The notes: generated by a model from the sequence alone, not told the origin. A stretch of DNA of 64,000 bases from Pachyseris speciosa (GCA_016490735.1 JAEMWC010000141.1:587501-651500), one strand, 5' to 3'; positions 23,616-36,879 are shown, counted from the first letter of the stretch. Numbers and translations are program-made.

Positions 23616-24346
23616 TAATTAATGTAGCTTAAAGAAGGTTAAAATCGAGATGCACATGAAATGCAACAAGACGCTCTATGTGCGTTAACTCGGGATACTT
23701 TTGTGCTGCAGAAACCGGACGCACGCTTTCTGATTCTCGAAAACTATCCGGCTAGTGGTTTGCTTTTGGGTTCGCATAACGCCTTTTTGATCCCGTATGA
23801 GCAAAGCTCGTTAAACTGTTTTGAGAGTTGCCGTCCATATTCGTTGTCAGCTGTCGTTGTTTACTTCTAAATTAAGTGGCAACATCTAAACTTTACTTTG
23901 GCTCTCTCAAGACATTTTTTCTCTCTGCTAAGCTTGAAAACATTCGCATAGACACTGCTGATTCAAAACTCGAAAACACAAGGCGAATCGTTTCCGTGTA
24001 TGTGACATGTTTCTCAGAAACAATCTAGATGTCACGCATTGTAAAAAACCTCGAAATTCAAACTGCTCTATTTTCAAAACAAAGCGTGTAACTTGGCTAA
24101 AAACAGGCCAAGAGATATATATTTTTAAAATGTCATTTACCTGTTGAAGGTAAAAAATCTAAATGTTTTAATTTTAGTTTTTTCCTGACGTGACGTGAAA
24201 ACCAAAAATTCGCAAACCTGTCTCTAAATATAGAACTGTCACAGCGATCCAAACAACTTTGCGATTTTCTAAATATAGAACTGTCAGAACGTTCTAATTC
24301 GAGTCGATACTCACAGCACGTGCGAGGCTTCCAATCTTGTCTTTAA

Positions 24347-26351
24347 AGTGCCCCTAAGCCCCAAATTTTTTTTTTGCCTAAATAAATCTACTTATCATTC
24401 GAAGTATTTCGGCGAAAGAATTATTGGATTTGGTTGAATCCTCGATTTTTTATGGATAGCCGAAGTCTCATTCAATTTGTTGCACGGCCGAGTAAAAGGG
24501 AGTCTGGGTCCATCGAGGTTCGTGACGTCATCCCGGGAACGATTGAAAGATAGCTTCTCAGTCAATCTCTGTTTTTTGCAAGCGTTTGTTGGGGTCATCG
24601 AAGCACATATTAGAGGGTAAAAGCCTGGCAGTAGTCACAATTGTGTTGGAATCATGTCCTCCTCGTCCTCGGAGTCAGAGTCAGGCTATGTGTAGGGTGA
24701 AGACCAAATTAACTTCATTTCTGAAGTGGAACTAGAACGGAATCGGCGAGGAGCTCGAAGGAGCCTCATGGTTATGAAGACCAGGAATGGACAGCAAGAT
24801 TCGCGGAAGAAGGGAGGACGAAAAAGATTAACTTCGTTTATAAGTGTTATCTGCCGTACCTCGTGGTTCTGTGTACGCTGCTGGTGAGCAAAAACTTTAT
24901 TTTAACATTTCAATCTTGAACGACCGAGTACCCGTGCATCGGCAATGGGAATTGTGCAGCGGTTTGAAAACAATAATTCTTATTTTATATAAACGGCGCA
25001 CATCCGACTTTAGATCGGTATTTTAAACGAACATCAGCAATTAATTGTGGAAGTGCCTATTTATGGGAGAGTCTTTATTTCTGATATCTATTCAAAGAAA
25101 GCAAAGATAGATTTGACAAGAGAACGGAAAGTGAGCTCAGCCGACGCGAATTACGTGACTTGAGGATTAGCTGAACTTCTAGTTATCCTCAGGCAGTACT
25201 GTGAACGAAGTCAAGGCGAGGTAAAATAAAATAAATATAGCTTACTGCAATTAAAATTTGAGGCTACGTATCCGTCTAAACTGTTGGTTAGAAATAAGCG
25301 AACGCAACTTCGCGATGCGAGAATAATTTGCATATATCCGATGTAAACAAACTGACACAAATTAAGACGCGATTGGATATATTTCACTACGTATAGCTCC
25401 ATTTGAACATGAAGTTCGAGTGGCACCATCGTCTAAATCAACTGAATTCGGTGAAGTTAATCAATTTGATTTGTAAACACTTCAAGTTTTCTTAGCAGTC
25501 TACAATGTATTGATCAGTGACATGGGCTTCTGTCAGTGAATTAGCATGGCCTCTGAAATATATTTTGATTGTTGACGTTGGAAACCGGTTGTAATAGAGC
25601 GCTTGTGTCGAAGACTGTAGGAGTCATGAAGCCGAAAAATTTAAAGGAAGTTAGATTGATGAGGTTTTCCTAAAGGTACATATCGAGGGACAATTATTTT
25701 AGCTGCCATTACATTCTGGACTACTTTGTGTCGCTGCGGTTAAATCCTTTGTGTATCCGATACGCAGCACACCGAATATCACGATGCATTGGAAACGTGG
25801 TACATGCACATGTTTGGGTTGTATCACTATACAATAAACGAGTTTTAAAGAGGAGATCTTTTCACTGAACGGACTCATTAGAATTTTCTGTTTTCACCGT
25901 ATAAAAGGGCATAAAATGCTTGCGAGATCAGCCGATGGGAATATGTTTATTTCACGAACAGCCGGTCTGTTTTTGGCTCATTCGTTTGCAAAACATCAAA
26001 TCTTCTCTTAGGAGAGAAATGTTACATGTGACAATACTATGAATATAAATTATCGGTTAAAATCATGTCTTATTTGCCCTCAGAGTTAGAATTATTGAGC
26101 TTCCTTCAAAGAACCTAGTAAGCGCAACAGAACTTCCGTTCCCGGGATGACGTCATACAAGCGCTGAACCCAATCTCCCCGTAACTCGGTCGTGAAACAA
26201 AATGGCGGCGTTTTTGGTCGTAATTTCGAGACTTTACCGGGGCACAGAAAAGCGAAGATTCAGCCGAATCAAAAAAATTTTTCACGGTTGTGCTTCTAAT
26301 TCAGAGACGAATCATTTAAAATGAAAAAAAAATTTTGGGGTTAGGGGCACT
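24347..26351. mobile_element. 2.0-kb non-autonomous element flanked by TTAA
   Basis: The ends are AGTGCCCCTAAGCCCC and GGGGTTAGGGGCACT, inverse of each other with one difference. TTAA flanks both sides (24343-24346, 26352-26355). TTAA duplication is typical of piggyBac and Kolobok elements. A possible coding remnant starts at 24654 (Met followed by a Ser/Glu-rich SSSSSESESGY) but stops after 13 codons. The element sits inside a local duplication: the sequence before it (24260-24340) recurs after it at 26450-26520. A shorter relative lies at 54619-54985. Confidence 0.78.
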
Positions 26352-28804
26352 TTAATAAATTCGGCAAACCTTTTCACGGGGACAAACTCTACTGGAATTA
26401 AGTCTTCACAACAGCGACAGAGTTGTGACAACATCCGGATCAAACTTTGCGATTTTCTAAATATAGAACTGTCACAACGCTCTAATTCGAGTCGATACTC
26501 ACAACACGTGCGAGGCTTTCAACCTTTTCTCAGGCAAGCCTTTTCACGGGACAGTCTGTACTGTATTAAAATCTAGCTTCACAACTTTGCAAAGATATGT
26601 GCAGGAAAATTTGTTCCGGCGGTCGACGTGGATTATTTAACCTTGAGTGTTCACTTGCGGTCACGTATTAAATGGAAAGTATCACATTACGAAAACAACT
26701 AACCGTCGCGTGATGTTAGCCTTTCGACCTTTGGACAATGTGGTTTGCTGAACACACCGCCACGTGCCTGCTATTGTACATTGGCCAGTCAAAACACCGG
26801 AACGTAATTGTCTTGTGCATTTTGCTCTACAGGAAAAAAAAGAGACTGAAAACTAACACATTTTATAACTCGTGATTCTTACAGTATCCCGAGAAATTAC
26901 GTTAAAGTTCTATGAGATATAAGATAAGATCGATTCAACGTTACGCCACTTGCCTGACAGAAAAAAACCCGCACCGCGTAGTTCATCAATTTGCTGCAGA
27001 ATCTGACATGTTATGAAAACCTGCTGGATTTTGTTTTATTAGTGTAAGTTATCGCGTTTTTAAAAACGGTTAGTTCTCAGGTGAGTACGGCAGCTTGTTA
27101 CGAGGTGTAGTGAAGGTAAATGCGAGGAACAGACTGACTGACGCAATTGGAAAACTGAGATCATGCACAAGAGACTTAATTACTCGGGCTTCCCGCGTCT
27201 CGCGGGTCGCCCGGGTCTAAAATTACCGACGGTTCTTCTTTTTCTTCGTCGAGTTTCATCCACAAAGCTCACTTCCGGCGTTTCTGCGCAAGCGCTAACT
27301 ATTTTTAACAACTCACAGCAATAGTGATGCCTGTTGTCACGAATCGGAAAATATCGATTCACCTTGTGTCTTTTGAAGTCTGAACAAACAATATGTTAAG
27401 AGAAGTGTCTATGCGAACGTTTGCAAGTTCAACGGCGAGAAGAAAGCTTTTAACATGAGTAAACTTAACTCCAGATGGACTGCCGTGTTTCCTTGTGTCT
27501 GCTTCATTGAGGACTGCGAGTAGTCTCTAATTTTGGCGATGGATTGTGAGGCGGGCGAAAGACACGTGCGCGCGCGAAGTTGCGAGGAGACGCAACGCGA
27601 GGGGAGCGCCAAAAATTAGAGACTACAGACAAAGGGAGTTTGACCTTTCACGGCCGAGTGCCTGTTGTCACGTATCGGAAAACGTCGATTCACCTTGTGT
27701 CTTTGAAGTTTGAACAACTAATATGTTAAGAGAAGTGTCTATACGAATGTTTGCAAGTTCAACTGCGAGAAGAAAGCTTTTAACATGACCAAAATTTAAC
27801 TCCAGATGGACTGCCGTGTTCCCCGTATCCGCCTCATTGAGACATACATTTTGTTGAATAACTCAAGTACGGGTTATCACACACCCCTGAGACTTTGACA
27901 GGTAGTTTATTTACTATTTTCCCACAATATCTCAATTTCTGGAATTTAATTTTTGAATGATAAGCAATTAGTTTTTACAAATGTACTTGCGTGACTTGAA
28001 ACTGTCCGAGAAACGTTCCTTTCATGTGTTTTAAATGACCCTTGATTGACGTATTTGTAAATAGTTTAACTCTGCTAATTAATTTTCTACTCACATTTCA
28101 CCCAGACTCCATTAACGTTTATGCGAAAAAATCCTACATCGTTCGATAAGCGTTTCCTTTCTCAAACAATTATCTATCGAAGCGAAAACAAGTATGCTTA
28201 GTTTTTTTGGAATCAATACTCTATTTTTATCACATTGCATAACGATAAACCTCTGTGGCCTAAAGGTCATTGTTCATGCCTGTGACGCAGCTAACCCGGG
28301 CTCGATGTCTTTTAGTGGTATATATCACACGCTATTTTTTTCTGTTTCTCTTTTTCTTGTTCTTTTAGAAATATTTTTTACAAGTGTTATAATTATTGTT
28401 CTCAATGGTTGAGCTGTAAAGCAATTTTGTAATTTTAGAGGAATATATGTTGATAGGGGTCTAAAGAAATAGACTCCAACACAGGCTAAGCGCAATGCGT
28501 CCGATCTAAGAAAGACAGACTTTTTTCTATTCTTTTGTTTAGCGCTAAATTAGGGATACAATACTGTTTTTTGCAAGCCCGAGTTTAGGCTAATTGTAGC
28601 CTCTTGTTAGCACATAAAACAAAATTCATTTTGGGGAACTAATTCGCTTTCTCGGAGGCATCTAGTTGTAGAGAGACAATCGTGGTCTCAGACGAATTCC
28701 AAAAAGAAGCTCCTTGTAAGTAAATGATATTGATTGTGTCCTATGCAGGAATTAAGTTGGAATTGCTTTAACTTTAATAAATTCTATGTCGGTGACAACT
28801 GTGT

Positions 28805-29262
28805 AGAACCCCCACCCCTTGGGGGAAGTGGGGGGGGGGGTACTCAACAGATGCTTTGGTAGGGAGGTGTGGGTCGGGCACTTAAACGCTGACCCTGTTT
28901 AAGACACGATTCTCTCATTTCCCTTTCTTGTTTAAGACAGAATTAAGATTTTTCAGACCCTATCTAAGACATTTAACCCCAAATCATAACCTGTTTAAGA
29001 CTGGAGAGAAAAATAGTGATGAAATAGTGATTACTGCATTTTAATGCATGGGCCGTCTATACTCCATAGGACCGTTGTTGTGCGGAAGACAAGGCGAACG
29101 ACGTTTGCTAGCCTGAAGCAACTGTAGGCGGATACCCTGTTTAAGACAGAAAGTGATGAAGTCGATACCCCGTTCAAGACAAAACACCTTGAAAATCATA
29201 CCCTATCGGACCACCCGTCCAAGTTAAAGCCATATAAGGGAGTACCCCTCCCTCCCCCGGGG
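28805..29262. mobile_element. Insertion with GC-rich inverted ends in the left duplication copy
   Basis: Roughly inverse ends (CCCCTTGGGGGAAGTGGGGGG... near 28816 and ...CCCTCCCCCGGGGCACT near 29258) flank 3-4 copies of CCCTGTTTAAGAC. The right copy of the duplication has no counterpart at the same place (near 35025), which supports an insertion after duplication. Confidence 0.6.
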
Positions 29263-29498
29263 CACTCTAGATTCGTTTGCACAATCGTCTACAATAACGG
29301 CATGTAAAATTTGGCGACTGACACAGATATATCAGAAGATTCAAACTATGAGTACATTTCGAATGTTTTAGAGGAAAACTGCAAGTTTACACAATTGAAT
29401 AAAACAGTAACATAAGGGCGCAGGGGAGAGAAATGACTGCAAGGCCAGCTTTGTTGACACGATATTTCCTTTTTACTATATAGGCTGAGTAACTGGTG

Positions 29499-29802
29499 AT
29501 GTGCCACGACCTTGTCAAGAAGAGTGTCTATGGAGAGCAGTTCTGCTATATGCCTATGTGTTCCTTAGGGGATGTTTATTCTATATCATCGAAAGAAAAC
29601 TCGAAAGCAGCAGACAGAGATTTTCAGCTATTTACCCGACAACTCCAGCAAAACTTTATGACTAAATGTAACGTTTCAATAAACGAAAGCAAATTTGAAG
29701 TATTCATGCAGAAAGCCTTTACAATTTTAACAGCTGGCAACAAACTCGATTGGAACATTTTCACAGGCCTCGGTTTTGCGATGACGTCATTAACAGTCAT
29801 CG
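29499..29802 (+). pseudogene. Two-pore-domain K+ channel exon 1, duplicated and broken
   Basis: About 88% identical by eye to the first exon of the channel gene at 35113. The start MCHDLVKKS is kept. A 2-bp insertion near 29526 (GTGTCTATGG against GTTTATGG) then throws the first membrane segment out of frame, which returns by about 29600. The second half still reads FTRQLQQNFMTK...LDWNIFTGLGFAMTSLTVIG, the first pore helix, with Val for the second Thr of TTIG. A donor GTAAGT follows at 29803. No second exon lies before the duplication ends at 30112. It is a truncated paralogue, not expected to make a channel. Confidence 0.82.
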
Positions 29803-30595
29803 GTAAGTTAAAGAGTTGTGTGATTTATAACTAAGAGCTAACTCCCCTGTTAGGTGTCATACATACATTTTATTAACTGAGCTTGAGATCCGCTAGATCG
29901 TACGCGGACCATAAATCGATTAAAAAACAAGAGTATCCGTTAGATTGTTTGGAAGACATGAGCGAGAAATAAAACCTAGTGTTAAAACTGGGAAAAAAAA
30001 GTGGGCTAAGCCGATTTTCTCGGGAATAATAATAACGTTGGCTAAAACTCCAAACACAATGGGGGCCCTAGACTAGCGGCAAGTAATTTCAAAGTACGTC
30101 AAGACAATCACATCCGGAAGGATATTGAATCTTAAGCCGCGCTCTGTCCACTCCATTGTTCTCCCTATAATCAATGTGTGAATCTCTGATTCATTAGAAA
30201 AGCGGGGAGATATAGGGGCAGAAATGGTCAAATGGTGCAATTTTGAATTAAGAGCTTACTTTTTAATAAACTACTAGCGGTCCCTCTTTTCGCCGATTAG
30301 TTCTTCGAGCATGAGGCTGCCGTGAACAAAACCCGGGTAGGAGCAAAAATGGCCGCGCGAAATCTGCACGCCGAGGGGGAGCGGCGAAAGAGGGACTGCT
30401 CGTAGTCCAACATTTTAACAAATGGAATAATTATACCAATCTTTTCGTAACCGCTGCTTACTAGCCTTGTTTTATTGATATGTGGGTACTTGAGCCTGAG
30501 CATTAGCTATGCCATGGTGATGAGGCCTAAAAAGGCCGAAACAGCTGTCCATGGCTGCTAATGCTTGGGCTCAATCTTTGCTTTGGTAGATTTAA
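29803..30595 (+). other. Remnant of K2P intron and duplication breakpoint
   Basis: It matches the start of the intact intron near 35460-35550 and its late part near 36600-36690, then diverges at about 30112, before the exon 2 counterpart. Beyond that only unassigned sequence is seen. Confidence 0.6.
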
Positions 30596-31498
30596 AGGGA
30601 CACAGTCAGCTGGTGCGCATGTGCATTAGATACCATTTCTCAGCTAATTTGCATATCACAACAGCACGCACGCGAATCCAAAAGTGAGATGCGCATTCCG
30701 TCGGCAAATCTTCAAACCTCTTGAATCGAAGTAAATGCAAGTCGACATAGTTCTTATGGAGCATAATTTATACCAGAGCACTAATTTTCTTTAATACCAC
30801 GGATAATTAACCGATGGACATGTTCAGGGAAGGCGAAACGTCTATGGCAAGCAAAATGTTCGAAAGTCGAAGCAGTCGAAGAATCAGCGGAGGTGAGAAA
30901 CACTCTGTGATTTCAATCAGATACTTTGCTTTTATATGCTTTTTCGCTGGTGTGTGAGTCTCTTTCATTCAATTTGTCCATTTATGTCCAGTTCATAATA
31001 AAGAACGAGCTGGTAGTTTGACTCACTCATTTTCTTGCTTTCATCTGAGCTCCAAACCGAGCAGCCATGAAGCGAAGTCCGAATCGTTGCCAAAGTTTCC
31101 ATCCGCACGAATCTTTCTCCAGCTTGAGAAAACCCGATTTTCCAAATATGGCTCTCCAGTGTTTTTGATTGATCTCTCTCGTTATTTTCTTTAACGCGGG
31201 CGATTTCTTCCGCCCGGCGCCTTCACGTTTCCTCCTCTTCTGTCCATGTAACATTGAATACCTGATTCAATCCGTTTTAGCCAAATACAATGAAATAATT
31301 TTAAAATATGAGTAAAAGAATATTCAGGAACAGGTTTTGAGTAAAAGATCGCAGATCAAAAGAACCACAAAGCACGATTGAAGCGGATTTTGTGGATGTC
31401 TACGACGCATAACTTTGATTTCGGGTTGAGGTAACCTCTTTTCAAAAGTGACAAAACTAGTGTCCAGGCAAGCGCGTCTCAACGGTGACTGTGTCCCT
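30596..31498. mobile_element. TTAA-flanked non-autonomous DNA transposon
   Basis: Ends AGGGACACAGTCA and TGACTGTGTCCCT are perfect 13-bp inverted repeats with TTAA on both sides (30592-30595, 31499-31502). TTAA plus an AGGG end suggests Kolobok or piggyBac type. At 903 bp no transposase is seen; the minus-strand Lys/Arg-rich frame at 31027-31254 has no known domain. Confidence 0.8.
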
Positions 31499-32761
31499 TT
31501 AAGAGGTAATGCCCGCTACCTTGTGGCCTTAGTGCCCTTAAAGTGGCTTCAGCTTACTTGATCAAATTAAATTGTGAAGTATCCCAGAAAATACAAGGTT
31601 GGTTGTTATTAAGCATTTTAGAGAGTGCCATAGATGGTGCCACTATTCTGTCTCTAATGTGCGAGTCTTAAATACACTTCAGTCTTCACGTGTACGTGCA
31701 TTATTTAGCTCAAAAGAGTCCTCCCTTGGGTCCACACTTCGCTCCCGCTGCCGGCCGTTATTTCGTGTTATGAGTTGAAAGCGAGTAAACAACTTACTCT
31801 GCCACCTGCTGATTGAAAAGCCCATTAACTTAGGTAAATTACTGCCACTTTCAAGTTAACCGGGACCGGTTTGTTTCACTTCGGCGCCGTATGTGTAGTC
31901 AAATTTATATATTTCGAATTAAAAAGGATAATAATTATTAACTTCTTGGCCGTTAGGAAGAAATGTTTTCTACACTTGAGTGTTATCTCGTATTCAGAAG
32001 TGCATTGCCTTTGTTATGTTAAGAAGTTATTATACGTCACGCAAACAGGTCGGCAAGCTTTGGCAACTGTTTTACATGAATTACACTCAGAGCCCCACTC
32101 AGTTAACTTCGCACTATCCAGTTTATTTTCGTTATATTCTTCCACGGTCAGACACAAAACAAACTTGTAAGCGCTGTTTAACATGAAGGAAAAGACAACT
32201 GCGGTCAATTCTTTAAAATTCCCAGTTTGTTAAAAATTTTATCGACGAAAAACACAGCTCAATGATAACTCAAATAATAACGATTATTTGAATTAATTAT
32301 TCATCATCGAATTTCATAGCGCCGGAACACAGACTAATAATATGTTCTTCGCCGATATGAACGACTCATTTGTGTACCGTGTCAAAGAGAAAACACAAAG
32401 GAAAATGCAGAGCTGTAACTTGAATTTTGAGCAAAATCGATGACGCTTCACACCCGGAACTGGTTGCAAAGGAAGGTGAGTGTGATAGACTGTAGAGCTA
32501 AGCCACCAGAACATGGAAAGAAATAAAATGCTTAAGATGATGTAATTTATTGTGTTCACAGATCGTTTTAAAGGGCTTTTAAGAGGCATTATTGTGTAAG
32601 CTAATAGAGTTGATCGCTTCGGATTTCGAACCGAATTCCGACTCTCCGAAGATGCTAGCTGACTTACTTCATTTTGCTGTTCAGTAGACAACGCTGAGTA
32701 CTACCTCTCCGAAAATTAAAGCAACTGAGTGATGAAAAAGGTTGGCTGTATACTGAGTTAT

Positions 32762-32992
32762 TAGGGCCATTTATACGAGAGAAAATAAGCCGCGGCTTAC
32801 TCTGGCCACGGCTTACATAAGACGCGAACACTCCGTATAAATGGTACAAAATCTATGTACACGGCTTTCTCAAGCTGCGGCTTATCCTGGCCTAGGAGTT
32901 TTTACTCATATAAATGCTTCCTTTTTCGTCTTATTTAAGCCTCGGCCAGAGTAAGCCGCGGCTTATTTTCTCTCATATAAACAGCCCTATTA
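32762..32992. mobile_element. MITE with about 65-bp inverted repeats
   Basis: The left end GGGCCATTTATACGAGAGAA and right end TTCTCTCATATAAACAGCCC are inverse. Both then continue through AATAAGCCGCGGCTTACTCT and its inverse. It lies in the right duplication copy only. A 3-bp ATT may be the target duplication. Confidence 0.7.
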
Positions 32993-35112
32993 TGTACTGG
33001 CGACAGTTTTGTAAAATGTCGTGACAGAGAAAAATTTCGGTTTCTCATTGGAATGTAAGCCGAATGCCTGAGGTGAACGACTCCTTCCTCAGTAACAGAT
33101 TATGGCACCGAAAGAAACGGATGGCTTTTTTTACAAACAATATTTATTACAGCGTTTTCTCTAAGAGCGCAAAGGCTCATGTAGAGAGCTTATGCTGATT
33201 ACATTGCATTAAAAAAATACGATTACACGTCACAATCGGACAAGACACACACAACGTACTGAAAGTTAGCAGAAACAGTTGGACAAAGAAATGAACGATT
33301 GGACCTATTGAAACAGCACCACGTTAGTTTGAAAATCAGCATTTGAAAAAGCATTTATTGTCGGAGGCACAGCGAAGGCAAACAACTTTACACGCAGAGC
33401 AGCAAAACATGGGCAGTACAGGGAATAATGTTTTGCGTCTTCAACAGGTGCATCGCAAAGAGCACAGGCTGGTGAAGGATCGCATTTTTTTAAAAAAAGG
33501 TGTTAATTTAAGGCACTAAAATTTAGTATCAAACGAGTGTGAGATATAGACGCTGAACGGTCCCCAATATAAAGGAAGTGGATGACCGTGACAGACAAAT
33601 TATTGTTAGTGTTTTTATTCTTTGGGGGTATTTACTCTAGCGTGCTTGCTGACAAGATCCTCTCAGCAACCTGCAAAGCATTAAAACAGTTTTAAACGGC
33701 GTTAAAAGATGTCATGCACCTTTGTCGTAAGAAAGATAATGACTTCCCCTTTATCACAAGTTTATTGACAAATATAGGCTTTCAATGACACTCCAATGGA
33801 AATTTTCAGTGTATTTTCTACTGATAAGAACGACCACGCATACGTTAAAAAGAAAAACACTTCGCGCAAGCACATGGTAGGTCTATTTTACTGACAGAGG
33901 CTGAATTGTCCCTGAGGTTTAGACACTTGGCTATTAGAATGTTTGGTGAAAATTGTAATGCAGTGCAGCATAACAACGTTTCTGCTGCATTACTGCGAAA
34001 ATCAAATATAACTGGCTCCACTCGAAGTATGAGGTTGAAATTTAACCGAGTTGGTTATCCCACTAAAAGCTATGTATATACAACAGGTATCGTCAATGAC
34101 GTCATGACACATCTAAAAGCAACCATCAGTATCAGGATGCTGTTTTGGGATACCAAGGAAAATATGAAAAGTACTACTTTATAGAAAGGAAATGATAGAT
34201 CACTGAGGAAGTAATGGGGATTGGTTAAATGAAGGGGAAAAAACTAAATCCCTGAAGTATAATTTTTATCTCGATTCAATCGAAACTTATGATACTTCAG
34301 CGATAAAAGGATAAGTGAAATAGAATCCTTTATTAATCTGTTTAAGTTTGTGACTGAATGTCATTCTTTTTGTCGTTATGAAAAGCAACGACTGAATGCA
34401 CTAGATTAATAATAAGAAGTTTTGTTCAGGTCTGCAACCTCTAAGTCAGTTATAAATTAAAGGCTAAGGTTATTCTATATGATGCACAGTGCATCATGCA
34501 GATAAGCTGGACTCTACTAGGGGGCACTTAATGTTTGCAATAGTTGAACAAAATTTTCTTTGGAGCGTTAAGTTCTGTGACAGATATGATAAGATCGATT
34601 CATCGTAACGCCACTTGCCTGGCAGAAAAAAATACGCACCGCGTAGCTCATGAATTCGCTGCAGAATCTGACATGTTCTGAAAACTCGTTGGTGTTTTCG
34701 TTAGTGTAAGTTATTGCCTTGTGAAAAAGGGTTTCTCCTCGAGTGAGCACAGCTTGTTACGACGTGTGCTGAAGGTAAATGTGAGGAACAGACTGACTGA
34801 CGCATTGGAAAACTGAGGTCATGCACAAGAGAATAGCACATAACCTTATAACAGTTCAGTTTGAAGAGCTAGTTCACGTTGACAGAGGCATGTAGGATTT
34901 TGTAGAGGGACAATCTTGTTCTGTAACGAATTAGCAGCTCCCTTGTAAGTAAATGATATTGATTGTGTCCTATGCAGGAATCAAGTTGGAATTGCTTTAA
35001 CTCTAATACATCCTCTGTCCGTGACAACATGAGGGGGAGGGGTGGAAGGAATGAGGGTTAGGTCAGCTTTGTTAACCACGATATTTCCTTTTTACTAGGC
35101 TGACCAGTGGTG

Positions 35113-35413
35113 ATGTGCCACGACCTTGTCAAGAAGAGTTTATGGAGAGCAGTTATGCTGTGTGCCTATGCGTTCCTTGGGGGATGTTTATTCTATATCA
35201 TCGAAAGAAAACCCGAAAGCAGCAGACAGAGTTATTCAAGACTCACCCGACAACTCCAGCAAGACTTAACAACTAAATATAACATTTCAATAAACGATAG
35301 CGATTTTGAAGTATTCATGCAGAAAGCCTTTACAATTGTAACAGCTGGCAACAAACTCGATTGGAACATTTTCACAGGCCTCGGCTTTGCGATGACGTCA
35401 TTAACAACAATCG
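35113..35413 (+). CDS. Two-pore-domain K+ channel (K2P), exon 1 (gene spans 35113-37552)
   Basis: First coding exon of a background K+ leak channel of the plasma membrane. K2P subunits have four membrane segments and two pore loops, and work as dimers. The ATG at 35113 lies just after a likely acceptor (CCTTTTTACTAG|G at about 35098), so a 5' UTR exon exists upstream. M1 is WRAVMLCAYAFLGGCLFYI at residues 12-30, followed by the extracellular cap with an N-glycosylation site (NIS). Pore helix 1 is DWNIFTGLGFAMTSLTTIG. The exon ends within the Gly codon of TIG, donor G|GTAAGA, phase 1, the same split as in the paralogues at 51695 and 57655. Confidence 0.87.
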
Positions 35414-35716
35414 GTAAGATAAAGAGTGGTGTGATGTATAATAAAGCGACGGAATAAATTAATTCAGCCCTTGCTCCCCTGTTAGGTATCATACATACAT
35501 TTTATTAATTGAGTTTGAGATCCGGTCGATCGTACACAGACCATAAGAAGAAGAATATGAACCATTAGTATAAATCCATTCACATACTATCACGACCCCT
35601 ACGATGTGATTGGTTCCCATAGTCACTATCTATCCAGCAGTAAGTGACGAAAAAGCCGGATTTTGAACAATAACAAAAGCGATGGCTGCTCCGGTTTGCG
35701 ACGTCTAACAGGAAGA

Positions 35717-35763
<47 letters not shown>

Positions 35764-35793
35764 TGATGATGAATAATAATAATAATAATAATA

Positions 35794-35831
<38 letters not shown>

Positions 35832-36879
35832 AATAATAATAATAAACAACATAAACAGGTTAACGATGCAATCTCAGAAAAAAAAAACAAAAAGAAAAAA
35901 CAAAGGAACAACAAAATACGAGATGAAGATTTTTAATGTAAGCACGAATAATATTTGGCAAACTACGGTGTTTTATTCAAGTAGCAGAAAAAATGCTTGC
36001 TCATGTTTACATTTTCTTATTAAGCTTCTTTCTAAAAAGGTAGAGTGGTTTGCAAACCATAACAAGTTTTCAACACCTATCGAGCAGATGGAAAAGAAGT
36101 GGCTCTGCAAATGTTTGCAGTTCTTTTATGTGTCGGTGTGAGGAAAAAAAAACATAAAAAAAAAACAAAACAGGGAACCATTTAAAATTAACTCACGCCG
36201 CGCAGGATCGGCCATTGAGTAGTTTTTATAACATATCAAAATTGATATGAGTCGAAGGTACTATATGAGTGGATTTATACTAAGACAATTAGACTACTCG
36301 TTCTCGTTTGCTATGAGTCAAATAGATAATTCGGCGGTACTCACTTCATTCACTTTCTACGAATCATACAAAACTCGAACTCGTATTCTAATTGTTAAAT
36401 ATCCGTTAGCTTTTTGGGAGATCTGAGTTCTTTATTTGTCATAAATTATACATGATGCCGAGAAAATTGAAAAACGTAACGTTATTGTTTTTGGGTCAGT
36501 ATCCAGTTGAACGGGAATAGCTAGAGGTCTAGAAGAAAAACGGTTTACTGTTCAGCTCAGTTGTTTGATCGTTGTCCTAATTTCTATAAGCTTATATAAA
36601 AATATAACGTTGGCTAAAATTCCAAACACAATGCGGGCCCTAGGCTAGCCGCAAGCAATTTCAAAGTAGGTAGAGACATTCACATTCACCTTGCCAATGA
36701 CACCATCACCTGAACTGAGGCAGATCCAGCGCACGCCTCCATAATCTTACCAAATGTGTGGCTTGAAAATGGAAATAGGGCGTTCTGCTCAACATTCCGG
36801 TGCACTTGGCAACTGAGCTAACCGGTCAGGGTTGTAAAGAAGTTTAGATATTCATTTATTTCATTGTCTCCTTAATCAG
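35414..36879 (+). other. Intron of the K2P gene at 35113
   Basis: A GT-AG intron of 1,466 bp. It carries an AAT/GAT microsatellite at 35717-35845; the remainder matches the left duplication copy in part. Confidence 0.75.
35717..35845. repeat. (AAT)n/(GAT)n microsatellite
   Basis: Pure AAT, then GAT, AAT, GAT and AAT runs in the K2P intron. The long homopolymeric frames here are artefacts of the repeat. Confidence 0.95.

Larger units (their letters stand above)
19755..30112 (+). repeat. Left copy of a tandem segmental duplication
   Basis: It matches 31643-36690 in the same order and orientation, in blocks: 19755-21120 with 31643-33850; 22260-22460 with 34370-34535; 26900-27170 with 34560-34830; 28640-30112 with 34870-36690. 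Landmarks shared by eye include TCAGTCTTCACGTG, GATGTCATGCACCTTTGTCGT, CATACATACATTTTATTAA and CAAACACAATG. The left copy has extra insertions (for example 24347-26351 and about 28805-29262) and ends inside the K2P intron, so it lacks exon 2. Confidence 0.75.
31643..36690 (+). repeat. Right copy of the tandem segmental duplication
   Basis: Colinear with 19755-30112 (blocks listed there). It carries the upstream region, exon 1 and most of intron 1 of the K2P gene at 35113. It is shorter because it lacks several insertions of the left copy. Confidence 0.75.

Noticed and set aside
33906..34184. 92-codon frame in the right duplication copy
   Set aside because: The corresponding left copy has no open frame there and no domain is recognisable.
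35580..36141. Poly-Ile, poly-Tyr and poly-Met frames
   Set aside because: Pure translation of the AAT/GAT microsatellite in the K2P intron.
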